Of a stretch of DNA of 64,000 nt, positions 40,738-50,117 are shown piece after piece. The translations under genes and the position numbers were made by a program. This DNA is from Robiginitalea biformata HTCC2501 (GTDB lineage: Bacteria > Bacteroidota > Bacteroidia > Flavobacteriales > Flavobacteriaceae), in contig NC_013222.1 of the NCBI RefSeq assembly GCF_000024125.1, forward strand, positions 3,055,501 through 3,119,500, read 5' to 3'. Under the pieces are notes generated by a model. It saw only the letters and a program-made list of their open reading frames with translations, had not been told where the DNA came from and searched no databases. Each line of letters begins with the position of its first letter. Positions within the stretch are counted from its first letter, which is position 1.

Positions 40738-42332
40738 CGCTCGAAATAGAAATAGTCAACGGTGGTACCGTCGTGTGAAACTTCAAAGTATATGGCCATC
40801 TGAGTGGCCGCCGCGAATGCCGTGGTGTTCGGAAGCTGGTTAAACGTCAACCCGGTTCCGGCCAGGGTCGGAGCGGATGCCCGGTTGATATAAACGGTCA
40901 AAGTTTCCCCTGGTTCGCAATCTGACAGGGTGATCGTTGCGGCGTCCGCGGTCTCATCATTATACATTTTCCAGCCGTCCATTGCGATGGTGGCAGAGGT
41001 CACAACGGTTGCGGGTATTGGGTTGTCAATAGCGGCCAAAGTGCCCGCTCCAAAAGTTTGACCTGCTGCATTTTGCCTGGAAATCCCGATAATATTTGTT
41101 ATAACATAGGAACCAGGCGGCTCGCCTGTAATGTCGGAGTTGATTTTTCGTTCCATTTCAGGAAAAAGGTCGCCCTTGCGGACTACTCCGTCATTATTCT
41201 CATAGCCCGCCCCATAAACTTCGCCGGGGACTGTGGGTGTGTTTGTGGGAAAGTCAATCCCCCCGGACCCGTCAATGGTCATGGCTGCTACCCCGTTGGC
41301 ATCAATGTCAAGCTGACCCGAAGCGTCGATGTCAATTGTCCGAACAGCTGCCGGCAGGTTCTGGTCACCGCTGGCCAAGTTCGTGGTGGGAAGCGCGGAC
41401 ACATCCACCCCGTCTACTGTTCCTGGGGTGATTATGTTGCCAAAAATCTCCATGTTCCCGTTGTCCCGATCTAACCGCATGGCATAGCTGGAGAGGTCGC
41501 TGGCCCGGCTCCACGAAAACCAATTGTTGGTTCCATCCGCATAACCGCCAAACCAAAATCCAACCGGAGTTCCTGTGGGGTTGTCGGCAAGCATTTGAAG
41601 GCGCACATCTTGCCCTGTTTGCTCGTTTTCAAAACGGGCGGCGGCTACGAGTTCCGATGTGGTCTGAAAGGTTTTTTCACCGGTCACATCCTGAGATCCG
41701 GCAATCGTAACGTCGTTCGTGCCGTCGGTGTCCAGGTTGGGGTAAAGGGTTGATAGTTGAGCGGAAAGCGAAGCCCAGGTAAATCCGCCACCGGCATCAT
41801 AGGTTAAATTATATCCTGCTGTTGGTACATTTGTGACACTTAGCCTGTTTTCCAGAATAGCCCCAGGCGTGATGTCCGTGTTTTGAATAGACCCATCTAA
41901 AACGTCGGTCCCGGTAATACTGCCGTCCGCTATCTTGGCGCTGTTCACAGCCCCATCCTGGATGTCATTTCCGACAATAGTACCGTCTGCTATCTTGACG
42001 GAAGTAACGGCGTCATTGGCTATATTCCCATTCGCTACAGCTCCAGCATCCAGCGTCGCGTTATCCGCATCCACCACGGTAAACGGCCCTACGTCCCGGG
42101 CAGTTCCGAGGCCGTCCCCAACATTCACCCATCCAACCGTCACCGGATCCCAGGTGACGTGATTCCCTTTGGTGCGGTCGTAGTAGAGAGAACCGCGGAC
42201 CTTAATGCTAGAGGGAAGCGCATTGAGTTCTGCGGTTGTCAGGGTGTCCAACAATACAGCGGTTCGCTTTACCACCTGAGCCGAAACTCCCAGGGTAAAC
42301 AAAAATGCGAGTACAAACAAAATTTTCTTCAT
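40734..42332 (-). CDS. Exported tail-fibre-like protein with repeated ADGxI motifs
   Basis: The 532-residue protein begins with a Sec signal peptide (MKKILFVLAFLFTLGVSAQ). Next come short repeats of the type VKIADGTIVGNDIQDGAV and AKIADGSITGTDVLDGSI (~115-160), which form beta-helical shafts in fibres and also occur in secreted flavobacterial proteins. A central domain and a C-terminal beta-rich head (ATITLSDCEPGETLTVYIN) follow. It is the first of three consecutive signal-bearing genes after the tail-tip block. Confidence 0.75.
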   Translation of the reverse strand: MKKILFVLAFLFTLGVSAQVVKRTAVLLDTLTTAELNALPSSIKVRGSLYYDRTKGNHVTWDPVTVGWVNVGDGLGTARDVGPFTVVDADNATLDAGAVANGNIANDAVTSVKIADGTIVGNDIQDGAVNSAKIADGSITGTDVLDGSIQNTDITPGAILENRLSVTNVPTAGYNLTYDAGGGFTWASLSAQLSTLYPNLDTDGTNDVTIAGSQDVTGEKTFQTTSELVAAARFENEQTGQDVRLQMLADNPTGTPVGFWFGGYADGTNNWFSWSRASDLSSYAMRLDRDNGNMEIFGNIITPGTVDGVDVSALPTTNLASGDQNLPAAVRTIDIDASGQLDIDANGVAAMTIDGSGGIDFPTNTPTVPGEVYGAGYENNDGVVRKGDLFPEMERKINSDITGEPPGSYVITNIIGISRQNAAGQTFGAGTLAAIDNPIPATVVTSATIAMDGWKMYNDETADAATITLSDCEPGETLTVYINRASAPTLAGTGLTFNQLPNTTAFAAATQMAIYFEVSHDGTTVDYFYFER

Positions 42333-42334
42333 GG

Positions 42335-42652
42335 CTATACAGGTGCAGGTGAATCTTTTGCGTAGCGGTCAAACTTGGTAATGTCGTCGATGTGGCCAGC
42401 TCCAGGATCGAAGGGAACCGCGATGACCTCGCCCACCACGTAAAGTTTGGCAGACGTGATGTCGATGATCTGGTCGCCAACCTCCCAGGCCGAGTAATTC
42501 GTGCCAGCCCCTTTGCGTACCCGGTAGCCGTCGATTATTGGGTAAAGGGCGTTTTCAAGCTCCTTTCTTTGTGCTCCGGTCAGGTCCGCCGGTGATTTGG
42601 CATTCTCGTAGATGCCATTGACCAGCACCGTTAAACTTGCAACATCTGACAT
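42335..42652 (-). CDS. Phage hypothetical protein (tail region)
   Basis: The 105-residue protein (starts MSDVASLTVLVNGIYENAKS) has no signal peptide or membrane segment. Its middle (YRVRKGAGTNYSAWEVGDQI, AKLYVVGEVIAVPFDPGAG) looks beta-rich. It lies 2 bp upstream of the exported fibre gene and could be a fibre attachment or chaperone protein. I do not recognise it. Confidence 0.75.
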   Translation of the reverse strand: MSDVASLTVLVNGIYENAKSPADLTGAQRKELENALYPIIDGYRVRKGAGTNYSAWEVGDQIIDITSAKLYVVGEVIAVPFDPGAGHIDDITKFDRYAKDSPAPV

Positions 42653-42746
42653 TTTCTTAACTTATTGTTTCAAATATAACTATTTGTTCCATACGTCACA
42701 CTATTTTCCGTGTGGTTTTCAGTTCTTTAGCGTACCTTGTGTCCCT

Positions 42747-42974
42747 ATGGGAATCGTACTTGTCATCCTATTTCTGGCCGTTTGCGGGGCCGCCGGGTAT
42801 TTTCTCTTTACCGGGATATTTGATGCCGTGGCCGGCAAGCCCAATCCCCCGTACATCGATCGGTCTGTGCATCATCATTATCACGATGAGAGGTCCGTCC
42901 ACTACCACCTACCCGACGGCGAGGAACGCACCATCCGTAAAGCGCACGAACGTACCATCGGAAAGTCTGAGTAG
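42747..42974 (+). CDS. Plus-strand membrane protein with His-rich tail (moron-like)
   Basis: The ATG at 42747 opens a 75-codon frame on the strand opposite to all other phage genes. The product has one transmembrane helix (MGIVLVILFLAVCGAAGYFL), then a His/Tyr-rich charged tail (DRSVHHHYHDERSVHYHLPD). Its 3' end overlaps the end of the minus-strand tail gene by 66 bp. The isolated, inverted position resembles a moron expressed in the lysogen. The region 42660-42745 has a CACAC/GTGTG hairpin but no clear promoter. Confidence 0.6.
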   Translation: MGIVLVILFLAVCGAAGYFLFTGIFDAVAGKPNPPYIDRSVHHHYHDERSVHYHLPDGEERTIRKAHERTIGKSE

Positions 42975-45080
42975 ACTCACCGTGGTTCCCGTGGGTATCT
43001 TTCCGGTTCCCCCGCCTCCTACTGTTCCTGTGCTCGGGTTCAGTACCGCCTCACTCGACACTTCATTCAGTCCATCCCCGGTATAGGCGAATTCGCATTC
43101 AACGTTTGAATAGTTGGAATCCCCGAGTTCCTCGGCTTCAATTCCACCGAGCCGGACCAGCTCCATATCTTCAATGAGCAAAGTGCCGCCTTCGGCCATT
43201 GCCGATACCAATCCAAACTTCACCCACTGTTTGGGGGTCATAAGCGGAATACTCGCTCTTTGATCCGTTCGTTGCTTTTGGGAGAGGGAATACACTTCAT
43301 CGGTCCCGTCGAAGGTTTTGGATTCCCCGAAAGGTGTAGGCCGGATGCGGCCTTTTACCCACATAATCCCCTGGTAGCCGTCCACAAAGACCATATCCCC
43401 CAGGTTTTTAAAGCCGGACCACTGAATTTTCAGGTATTTACTGGTGTCTGTAATCCTTCGGATGGCCTCGGATTGGTAGGTGACCTCAATTTCACTCGAA
43501 GAATACCCGGCCTCAATCCTCAGAAAAGCCCTGTTTGATACCTTACTCATCGGGAAATCCACCCGGAACAGGTTGTAGTCGTGCCGGTTGTAGGTGGCCT
43601 GAACCGTGTCATCTGCTGCCGCCGCGATACTCGCATCCACGGTAAAGTAGAGAACCCCCAAATCCGTGTCGTAGCCGATTGATTTGATTTCTTTGGTGCC
43701 CAATGCCCCGAGGCTCACAAACTGCCCCACCTCGGCCCATGAGGGTAGCCCCGAGCTGTACGGGCTGTCCCCGACTACCGTAAGCGTTCCAGGCTCGTAG
43801 AGGTCGCCTCCAATGAAATACACCCCAGTCACCCCCGTTGAAACCGGATAGGTCCGGCAATCCACTTTCTCAGCCACCCCGATATTCTGCTGGATTTCCA
43901 GAAAGTTCAAATCCTCTTTGGTGCCGTCGCATTTGAACAGGGTGACCTGGTGGAACGGGAAACTTGACTTGAACTGAGTTTGTATCTGGTCCTCGGCGGT
44001 GAAATCGAAAAACACTTTTTTCGGCAACCCCACGGCTTCCTCGAAAGACAAAGCAGTGTCGTAGTTCTTCCGACCGGAGCTGCGCCGGGAGAATGACAAC
44101 GAATTGAAATCCGATATCCGAAAGTATTTCAGCGTGGAGCCGTTCGCCGCATCCGCATAGCCCACAACCGTGACTGTCTTGGAGATTTCGCAGCCATACA
44201 CATCCCGGATCCACAGCTTGTAAGTGCCGTCCAGGACCCCTGGGAATACATTGGAGGTTTGATAGGTTCCAGCTGCAACCGCGTCCGAGGCAGTAAGTGA
44301 ATACTCAATTGGGGTCACACCTGCCACAGGAGCCGGCCAGTTTACTGTCAGGTCCGCAGATCCCGCCGCTGGGGTAAGCACTGTTTCAAAATTCGCAGGG
44401 GAGAGTTTTCGCGGCACGTTGACTTTACCGTTGGATTCGACCGTGGGCTGCGATAAATTCCCGTCATTGTCTACAATCCAAATCTTCGCCACGCTATCCC
44501 GGGCCAGTGCAATGGTAGTGGTGTTTCCGTTCCACCCGGGTATCTGCTCCACTCCATTGACCACCAATGAGTACGGAGCAACCCCTGCGGTAGCCGTCAC
44601 GTTGTAGTTGATCACCGAACAGTACCCGGTGCCTTCTTTCACCACGGAGATTACCGGAGTAACCGGGTCAGCAGTATTACTCGGCGGGTCGATATCCACA
44701 ATAAGAACGTTCCCGTTGTAGATGGACCCGGCCAGGAACGTACCCGTCTGGGCGGTCAGGGTCACCTCATTTCCCACAACACTTGCCTGGATGTTTGCCT
44801 GCTGCAACCCGCCGGTGAGCTGAACACCTGTAAAAGACCAATCCCTGTTAAAGGCGTTTGCGTAATTGACGGCCTGCCCGTAGTTGGTTGAACTCTCCAA
44901 TCCAACCTGGTAAGGAACCTCCTGGAACTTGTAAGCAGATGGCGCTCCCTGCACCAGGTCCTCGAACATATCCACCACCTGGCCTCCTGCGGTTTGAAAT
45001 TTGATATTCACCCGTCCCCTGGTAAGCGGAGAGAAGTCAAGCTCCTGTACTGTAAACCGTATTTTGATCGTTCCTGCCAT
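42909..45080 (-). CDS. Tail-tip/fibre protein with SprB-like beta repeats
   Basis: The 723-residue protein lies between the tape-measure/tail-tip genes and the fibre genes. Residues ~165-310 contain at least two modules resembling repeats of flavobacterial surface adhesins (SprB type): TATAGVAPYSLVVNGVEQIP ... AKIWIVDNDGN, and TPIEYSLTASDAVAAGTY ... GTYKLWIRDVYGCEISKTV. The N-terminal part (IKIRFTVQELDFSPLTRGRV) resembles a tail-attachment domain. The C-terminal part is beta-rich. A receptor-binding or baseplate role is inferred from order. Confidence 0.75.
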   Translation of the reverse strand: MAGTIKIRFTVQELDFSPLTRGRVNIKFQTAGGQVVDMFEDLVQGAPSAYKFQEVPYQVGLESSTNYGQAVNYANAFNRDWSFTGVQLTGGLQQANIQASVVGNEVTLTAQTGTFLAGSIYNGNVLIVDIDPPSNTADPVTPVISVVKEGTGYCSVINYNVTATAGVAPYSLVVNGVEQIPGWNGNTTTIALARDSVAKIWIVDNDGNLSQPTVESNGKVNVPRKLSPANFETVLTPAAGSADLTVNWPAPVAGVTPIEYSLTASDAVAAGTYQTSNVFPGVLDGTYKLWIRDVYGCEISKTVTVVGYADAANGSTLKYFRISDFNSLSFSRRSSGRKNYDTALSFEEAVGLPKKVFFDFTAEDQIQTQFKSSFPFHQVTLFKCDGTKEDLNFLEIQQNIGVAEKVDCRTYPVSTGVTGVYFIGGDLYEPGTLTVVGDSPYSSGLPSWAEVGQFVSLGALGTKEIKSIGYDTDLGVLYFTVDASIAAAADDTVQATYNRHDYNLFRVDFPMSKVSNRAFLRIEAGYSSSEIEVTYQSEAIRRITDTSKYLKIQWSGFKNLGDMVFVDGYQGIMWVKGRIRPTPFGESKTFDGTDEVYSLSQKQRTDQRASIPLMTPKQWVKFGLVSAMAEGGTLLIEDMELVRLGGIEAEELGDSNYSNVECEFAYTGDGLNEVSSEAVLNPSTGTVGGGGTGKIPTGTTVSLLRLSDGTFVRFTDGAFLAVG

Positions 45081-45084
45081 TGCT

Positions 45085-47247
45085 TTATGCTATTCGGGCC
45101 TGCACCAGCTGCCACTTGCCCTCGTTATTTGTATTCACGCTCACCAAACGCCCGTACTCCACCCCGTCTTTGGTCAGGTAGGCCACCTGTCCTTCCAGTC
45201 TTTCATCGCTTAGTAGCTGTTCGATGATTTCCTGACTCACCGGATGCTCAAACTCTACAGACATCGGGTAGGTAGTTGATTTTGACAGCCGAGAATGCGG
45301 TATGTTCTGCCCTTCCTGCAGGGCGTCCTCCCCGGCTTTTTTGGTGATCAGGGATTTGTTGCAATTCGATGCCGCGAATTTTAGAGACTCCGAAAAATAT
45401 TTCGGCTGGGTCCAGGCCGTGGCAATCTTCCAGGCGTGGCGCTCCAGTATTCGAGCGGGGGTAAATGCCCAGTTGTAATTCGTGGCCGCGGAATAAACGT
45501 TCACCGGCAGAGACTCGTAGTAATCACTCCAGTCTTTCAGGGCAAACAGGGACCCGGAGGGTTTGGCATCAAACAAAAACCAGTCTTCGTCATACTCGGC
45601 ATCTACTCCCGGGTTGTCCTCGTACTGTTTGGAACGTTGCAGTTCGGCATCCTCAGCTCCGGTTCGAATATCGGTAAGGGCCTCATACGGGGAATCACTC
45701 CTTTTGTTAATGGTATTCCAGGTGGCATTCCCACAGATACTCACCAGGTTGTTAACCTCCCCGTAGTCGTTTCCGGTCTTATTCGATCCCAGCTGAACCT
45801 TGCCGTAGTAATTATCCCCGATCACCTTGCGTACCACCTTACCCACTTGGGTCAGCTCGAAGGTCTCCCGGGTCTCCCCGATGCGCACCCGGACCTCATT
45901 GTTTTGGGTTTCAAGCTCTGGGCCCACGTAGAACCTTTGGGTAAGCCCGTCGAGTACTTGTTTGTACCGCATGGGTTCCAGGATAGAGTGCATGGCCTCG
46001 AACAGGTTTTTGAGCGACATCTTCGCCTGTATCTCCTGCTGGTCGTCCTCGCCTTCGTTAATGATTTTGGGCATATTCCTAAGCCAGGTGCCGTGCGCAA
46101 TCAGTATATCGTACCAATCCCCGCTACTTTGGAAGGCCGGGCCGGTGAATAACCCTGGGGTACCGGTAAACCTTGCGATCAGTCGGTCAAATAGATCCCC
46201 TAAACGCATGGCCCGGGTGGTGGTGGGCCGGAATAGTTCGTCCTGCTCAATAAAAAGGTGGCTGTCGTTTATGATCTCAGTCAGGATTCCCGCCCCTGGG
46301 GAAGTCAGGATTGAAATACAAAGTGTCTCTCCTTCGGCTAAGAATAAGGGTTCATTATTCCAGGTGTAGGTCATGGTGTTTCCGACGCTCGCTGCGGTTG
46401 AATCGAGTTGAACCTTGCGGTCGTACACCAGGTCCTCCCCGTCTTTGAAAATTGATATATCCAAAGAAAGCGGGCCGCCTCCAAGGACCACTCCTTTCAC
46501 CCGGACGGTTATCTGCCCGCGAAGGATGTAATCCGTGTTCTGCTTTACGTTAAAAATGATCGGGGCACCTGAGAATTGCAGGTCCGCATAGTCTCCACCA
46601 GAGGAGTTCATAACCGGGCTGACAACCGAAGTGACTTCCGTTTCTGATCGGTAATCAACCTGGAAAGGAATCGCTCGTGCAGTAAGCCCCCCTCCTGAAG
46701 TCGGAATAAGTAGTTCGGTTCCGTCTTCAACTTCGAGCCGGGACCTCCTGAATATCTGCCGGGGGGTAAGAGTCAGGGTTTTTGTGTTCAACTCCCCAAT
46801 CGATTCCCCGTCCAAAGACACATCCGGCATGATATCGATCTCATCATCCCACCGCTTTTCAATGAGTTCCAATAGCCCCCCGGTGATCACCCCTGCATCT
46901 ACTGTCTGCTCATCGTCATTGAAGTCCAATGTTGCCAGGTCAATCCCTACATTGGAAATGGTCAGAAGTTCCTCCGCGCTGGAGCGGTCGTTTTTCTCCT
47001 TGATGATCAGCCGTACATCCGCGTTCACGCCTTCGATGGCGTTGACCTCCCGTAAGTACTCATACCCTTCCCGAAACAAAGTCACCTTCCCGGCCTTTTT
47101 GCGTGAGAAGTATTTGCCCTTGTCTTTTTCACGGGAAATGACATCCTTATTCCCGGCCTCGTAATCTTTCAGAGGCGGGATCTCGGTCAGGCCGGAATCA
47201 CCTTCGCGGAACAGATAGAATCGTATGTTGTCGTTGCGTCCGAGCAT
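45085..47247 (-). CDS. Tail-tip structural protein
   Basis: The 720-residue protein starts MLGRNDNIRFYLFREGDSGL and follows the tape measure directly, with a 1-bp overlap. That is the position of distal-tail or tail-associated proteins. It contains beta-rich domains, no signal peptide and no clear enzymatic motif. Segments such as FSRKKAGKVTLFREGYEYLR and ALKDWSDYYESLPVN do not point to a named family. Assignment is by gene order. Confidence 0.75.
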   Translation of the reverse strand: MLGRNDNIRFYLFREGDSGLTEIPPLKDYEAGNKDVISREKDKGKYFSRKKAGKVTLFREGYEYLREVNAIEGVNADVRLIIKEKNDRSSAEELLTISNVGIDLATLDFNDDEQTVDAGVITGGLLELIEKRWDDEIDIMPDVSLDGESIGELNTKTLTLTPRQIFRRSRLEVEDGTELLIPTSGGGLTARAIPFQVDYRSETEVTSVVSPVMNSSGGDYADLQFSGAPIIFNVKQNTDYILRGQITVRVKGVVLGGGPLSLDISIFKDGEDLVYDRKVQLDSTAASVGNTMTYTWNNEPLFLAEGETLCISILTSPGAGILTEIINDSHLFIEQDELFRPTTTRAMRLGDLFDRLIARFTGTPGLFTGPAFQSSGDWYDILIAHGTWLRNMPKIINEGEDDQQEIQAKMSLKNLFEAMHSILEPMRYKQVLDGLTQRFYVGPELETQNNEVRVRIGETRETFELTQVGKVVRKVIGDNYYGKVQLGSNKTGNDYGEVNNLVSICGNATWNTINKRSDSPYEALTDIRTGAEDAELQRSKQYEDNPGVDAEYDEDWFLFDAKPSGSLFALKDWSDYYESLPVNVYSAATNYNWAFTPARILERHAWKIATAWTQPKYFSESLKFAASNCNKSLITKKAGEDALQEGQNIPHSRLSKSTTYPMSVEFEHPVSQEIIEQLLSDERLEGQVAYLTKDGVEYGRLVSVNTNNEGKWQLVQARIA

Positions 47248-50117
47248 CAGTACCTGGTTACACGCGGTTGCGGATCGATTTTATTGATGATGTTGATTTG
47301 GTGTTTCACCCCCCGGAAGCCTTTTCTCAGGCCTCGGTCGATAGAATTCTCCAAATTGCGCACATTGTACCCCGGGACGGTGGCCACCCGTTCCCGTCCG
47401 GCGGTGTCCTGTTTCCAAGCCCCAGCCACCCGTTTGAACACCTCGGAGTTCGGGTTGTCCATCTGCTGCCGAAACAGCGGGATATTGCGCAGGATCAGGT
47501 CATCCTTCTTGACATAGGTGGGCGTGGTGGTATCCGGGGAAACTTCCACCCGGCCGTCTTTCGATACCCGGACCTCTCGGCCGCGCTCCCCCCAAGTGGC
47601 CAGACCCTCGTAATCATCCATCAACCCTTTACCGGTAAAGAATGCGGGGAGGGATTGGGCCAGTACCGTTGCCAAGGCGATTCCGGTCTGGGTGGAGATA
47701 ATTGCCATAGCCCTCGGCAAGTAGGATGGGTCTAATGACAGTGGAAATATATAACTGCTGGCGGTGGCGTTTGCCCTGGCCTGAGCATCAGCTAAGAAGA
47801 TTCGCGCCACTTCAATAGCCTGCTGCAATAAAAACTCTTGTTTCTGTCTTTTTTCCCTTTCTTGCTGACGCTTCTTTTCATTCTCAGCCCGCTTCTTTTC
47901 AGCGATTTCGATTTGCTCCTCAGTGGCGTTCTTGGAGTTGATTATGGCATCAAACGCCTCGTTTTGGAGTTCTACCTCCCGCTCGGCGCGTTGCTCGGCA
48001 ATCTCAAAAAGTGAGGAACCTAAATCGGATATTCCGCTTAAAGCATCTTGAGCCAATTCAAGCCTAGCCTCTTTTTCTTCTTGAGCTATTTCTATTTTGG
48101 CTTTTGAGAATCGAAGGAAGGCTTGGAAATCCTGCTCATACCCCTGCTCGAACTGAGCGTTTAATTCATCCTGATCCTCTTTTAATAACTCGGCCAGGTT
48201 TTCCATACCTTGGCGAATGCCCTCGGTGTTTAAAAACTGATCTACGTCCGCAGCTATTTGCGGCAACTGGTCATCATCTGCCTGATCGAAAAAGTCAAAC
48301 ACCTCGGAGAGCTGTATCTTCTCCGGGTTGGCAATAAAGCTGTCTTCAAAGGCACCCTGCAGTTCCAGAATCTTGGCCTTGCCGATTTCGATTTGACGGT
48401 TGAACGCTGCAAATTCTTCTGCGGTCGTGGCCGTGGCGTCCCGGAGTTGCTCCTGACGGCTGACAAAATCCTGATAGAACCCAATAGATCCTTGCAGGTT
48501 TTTAAGGCGGCGTTCCTCAGTCTCCACAATTCCCAGGGTGGCATTGAGTTCGTCCTCCTTCGCTTTGATCTGATCCTGAATCGCCTGGGCCGATGCCCGG
48601 TCGCCGACGGCTACCTTGTCCAGGTCCTCCTGGAGGCCTTTGATTTCTTCTCGCAGGTCGGCCACGGTCTGCGAGGCTGCGTTGTTGAACAGGATAGACC
48701 CTCCCCCACCGGAAAGCACTTCGTCCTGCCCGGCGGGGCCGATTTCATCCTTCAACCGTCGGTAGGCTTTTATTTGGGCCTGGATTTCTTTTTCTACCTG
48801 CCCCCGAAGCCTGATTTCTTCTGCAAGAATGAAATTGTTTACTTGGCCCTGACCAGAAGCTAGATTGAAGACTGAAATAAATTTCTGCCATGTACTCACA
48901 TTGCTTGCGGTAATGGTTTGGAGGTTTTGAAGTGCAAAATTTGAGGCTTCAATTTGTCCTACCGTAGAATCAAGTCCTTTGATCTGGTTGACCAATTGAC
49001 CCACGGTGACTGTCAAATCCTCCATTGCAGCATTGAAACGGTCCCCTCCATTGGCAGCATCGTCAAGAATTCCCCCGGCCTGACCAAGTTCCCGACGAGC
49101 AATGTTTGCTACCGCTTGCACGAAATCGGGTGTTTGAGCAAGCTCCTGGTTTAATTCCTGAGCCGATATCCCTAAGTTGTCAATTCGGAGCTTGGATTCC
49201 TTGGAAAGTCCCTCCACCAACGAATCCCTGAGTTTGTCAATATTCTGTCCGGTTTGCGCTGCCCGGACTGCTAAGAATTCAAAAAGCGTGGCGCTTTCCT
49301 CCAACGAAATGTTGAAGTTGTCGAACTCAACCAGGGAGCGTTTAATTTCCAGGTTCGACACAAGCCCACGAGTTGCAGCCTGAACTTTTTCAAAAGCTTG
49401 CTCGCCCGAATCACCAAGCCGCTCAAAGGCAAACTGAACTCCTCTTGCCTGACGTTCAACCGCTGCTGCATCGCGAAGAAAGCGGAATCCAATTCGTATT
49501 CCTTCTATCAACCCCAAACCGCCAACCAATTGTCGAATAGTAGGAAGCAACCCGGCAATCCCCGACTTATAATTCCCAACATTCCTTTGGAAATCCCCCA
49601 CGGCCTGATCCGCTCCCCGAACCCTACGCTGCAGGACCTCAATCTCCCGGGCCAGCTTGCGCCCCTCGGCGGTGCTCTGCCGCTCCTCTACCGCTAAATC
49701 CTTGTACCGCTCTTTGAGGATGTTTAGCTGGGCAGATTGCTGCCGGTACGCTCCTACAATCGCATTGCGGGCGGTTTCCTCGCGTTTCAGGTTCCTTGTG
49801 GTGGCCTGAATCTCTACCCGCTGTTTAATGATTTCCCGGTTGGTCTGGGAGGTGGTCTGCCGGTTGCGCTCCTGCAGGCGAATAAGGGCCCTTTCCAGAC
49901 GCTCCCGCTCCCGGATGATTTCATTGGCCTGGGAATTTACCTGGTTAGCCTGGCGGGACTGCTCATTGAGCTGGCCGGTGTTGAAAGCCCCTTTGGCCGC
50001 ACCTTCGATGTTGTTCAGTTGTAAAATGAGTTTGCCCAGGGCCTCGTCGAGTTTCGAGATCCGGGCGAATACATCATCCGCAATCAGTTCGGGTCCGGTA
50101 ATTTGTCCTTCAGCCAT
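47247..50117 (-). CDS. Tape measure protein
   Basis: The 956-residue protein sets tail length. The first ~200 residues are coiled coil (e.g. NEIIRERERLERALIRLQER), followed by a globular section (RIGFRFLRDAAAVERQARGV) and long Glu/Gln-rich helices. A later segment EKKRAENEKKRQQEREKRQK precedes a mildly hydrophobic region and a C-terminal domain ending FRGVKHQINIINKIDPQPRV. As the longest ORF of the prophage, located after the tail chaperones, it is typical for siphoviruses. Confidence 0.9.
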   Translation of the reverse strand: MAEGQITGPELIADDVFARISKLDEALGKLILQLNNIEGAAKGAFNTGQLNEQSRQANQVNSQANEIIRERERLERALIRLQERNRQTTSQTNREIIKQRVEIQATTRNLKREETARNAIVGAYRQQSAQLNILKERYKDLAVEERQSTAEGRKLAREIEVLQRRVRGADQAVGDFQRNVGNYKSGIAGLLPTIRQLVGGLGLIEGIRIGFRFLRDAAAVERQARGVQFAFERLGDSGEQAFEKVQAATRGLVSNLEIKRSLVEFDNFNISLEESATLFEFLAVRAAQTGQNIDKLRDSLVEGLSKESKLRIDNLGISAQELNQELAQTPDFVQAVANIARRELGQAGGILDDAANGGDRFNAAMEDLTVTVGQLVNQIKGLDSTVGQIEASNFALQNLQTITASNVSTWQKFISVFNLASGQGQVNNFILAEEIRLRGQVEKEIQAQIKAYRRLKDEIGPAGQDEVLSGGGGSILFNNAASQTVADLREEIKGLQEDLDKVAVGDRASAQAIQDQIKAKEDELNATLGIVETEERRLKNLQGSIGFYQDFVSRQEQLRDATATTAEEFAAFNRQIEIGKAKILELQGAFEDSFIANPEKIQLSEVFDFFDQADDDQLPQIAADVDQFLNTEGIRQGMENLAELLKEDQDELNAQFEQGYEQDFQAFLRFSKAKIEIAQEEKEARLELAQDALSGISDLGSSLFEIAEQRAEREVELQNEAFDAIINSKNATEEQIEIAEKKRAENEKKRQQEREKRQKQEFLLQQAIEVARIFLADAQARANATASSYIFPLSLDPSYLPRAMAIISTQTGIALATVLAQSLPAFFTGKGLMDDYEGLATWGERGREVRVSKDGRVEVSPDTTTPTYVKKDDLILRNIPLFRQQMDNPNSEVFKRVAGAWKQDTAGRERVATVPGYNVRNLENSIDRGLRKGFRGVKHQINIINKIDPQPRVTRY

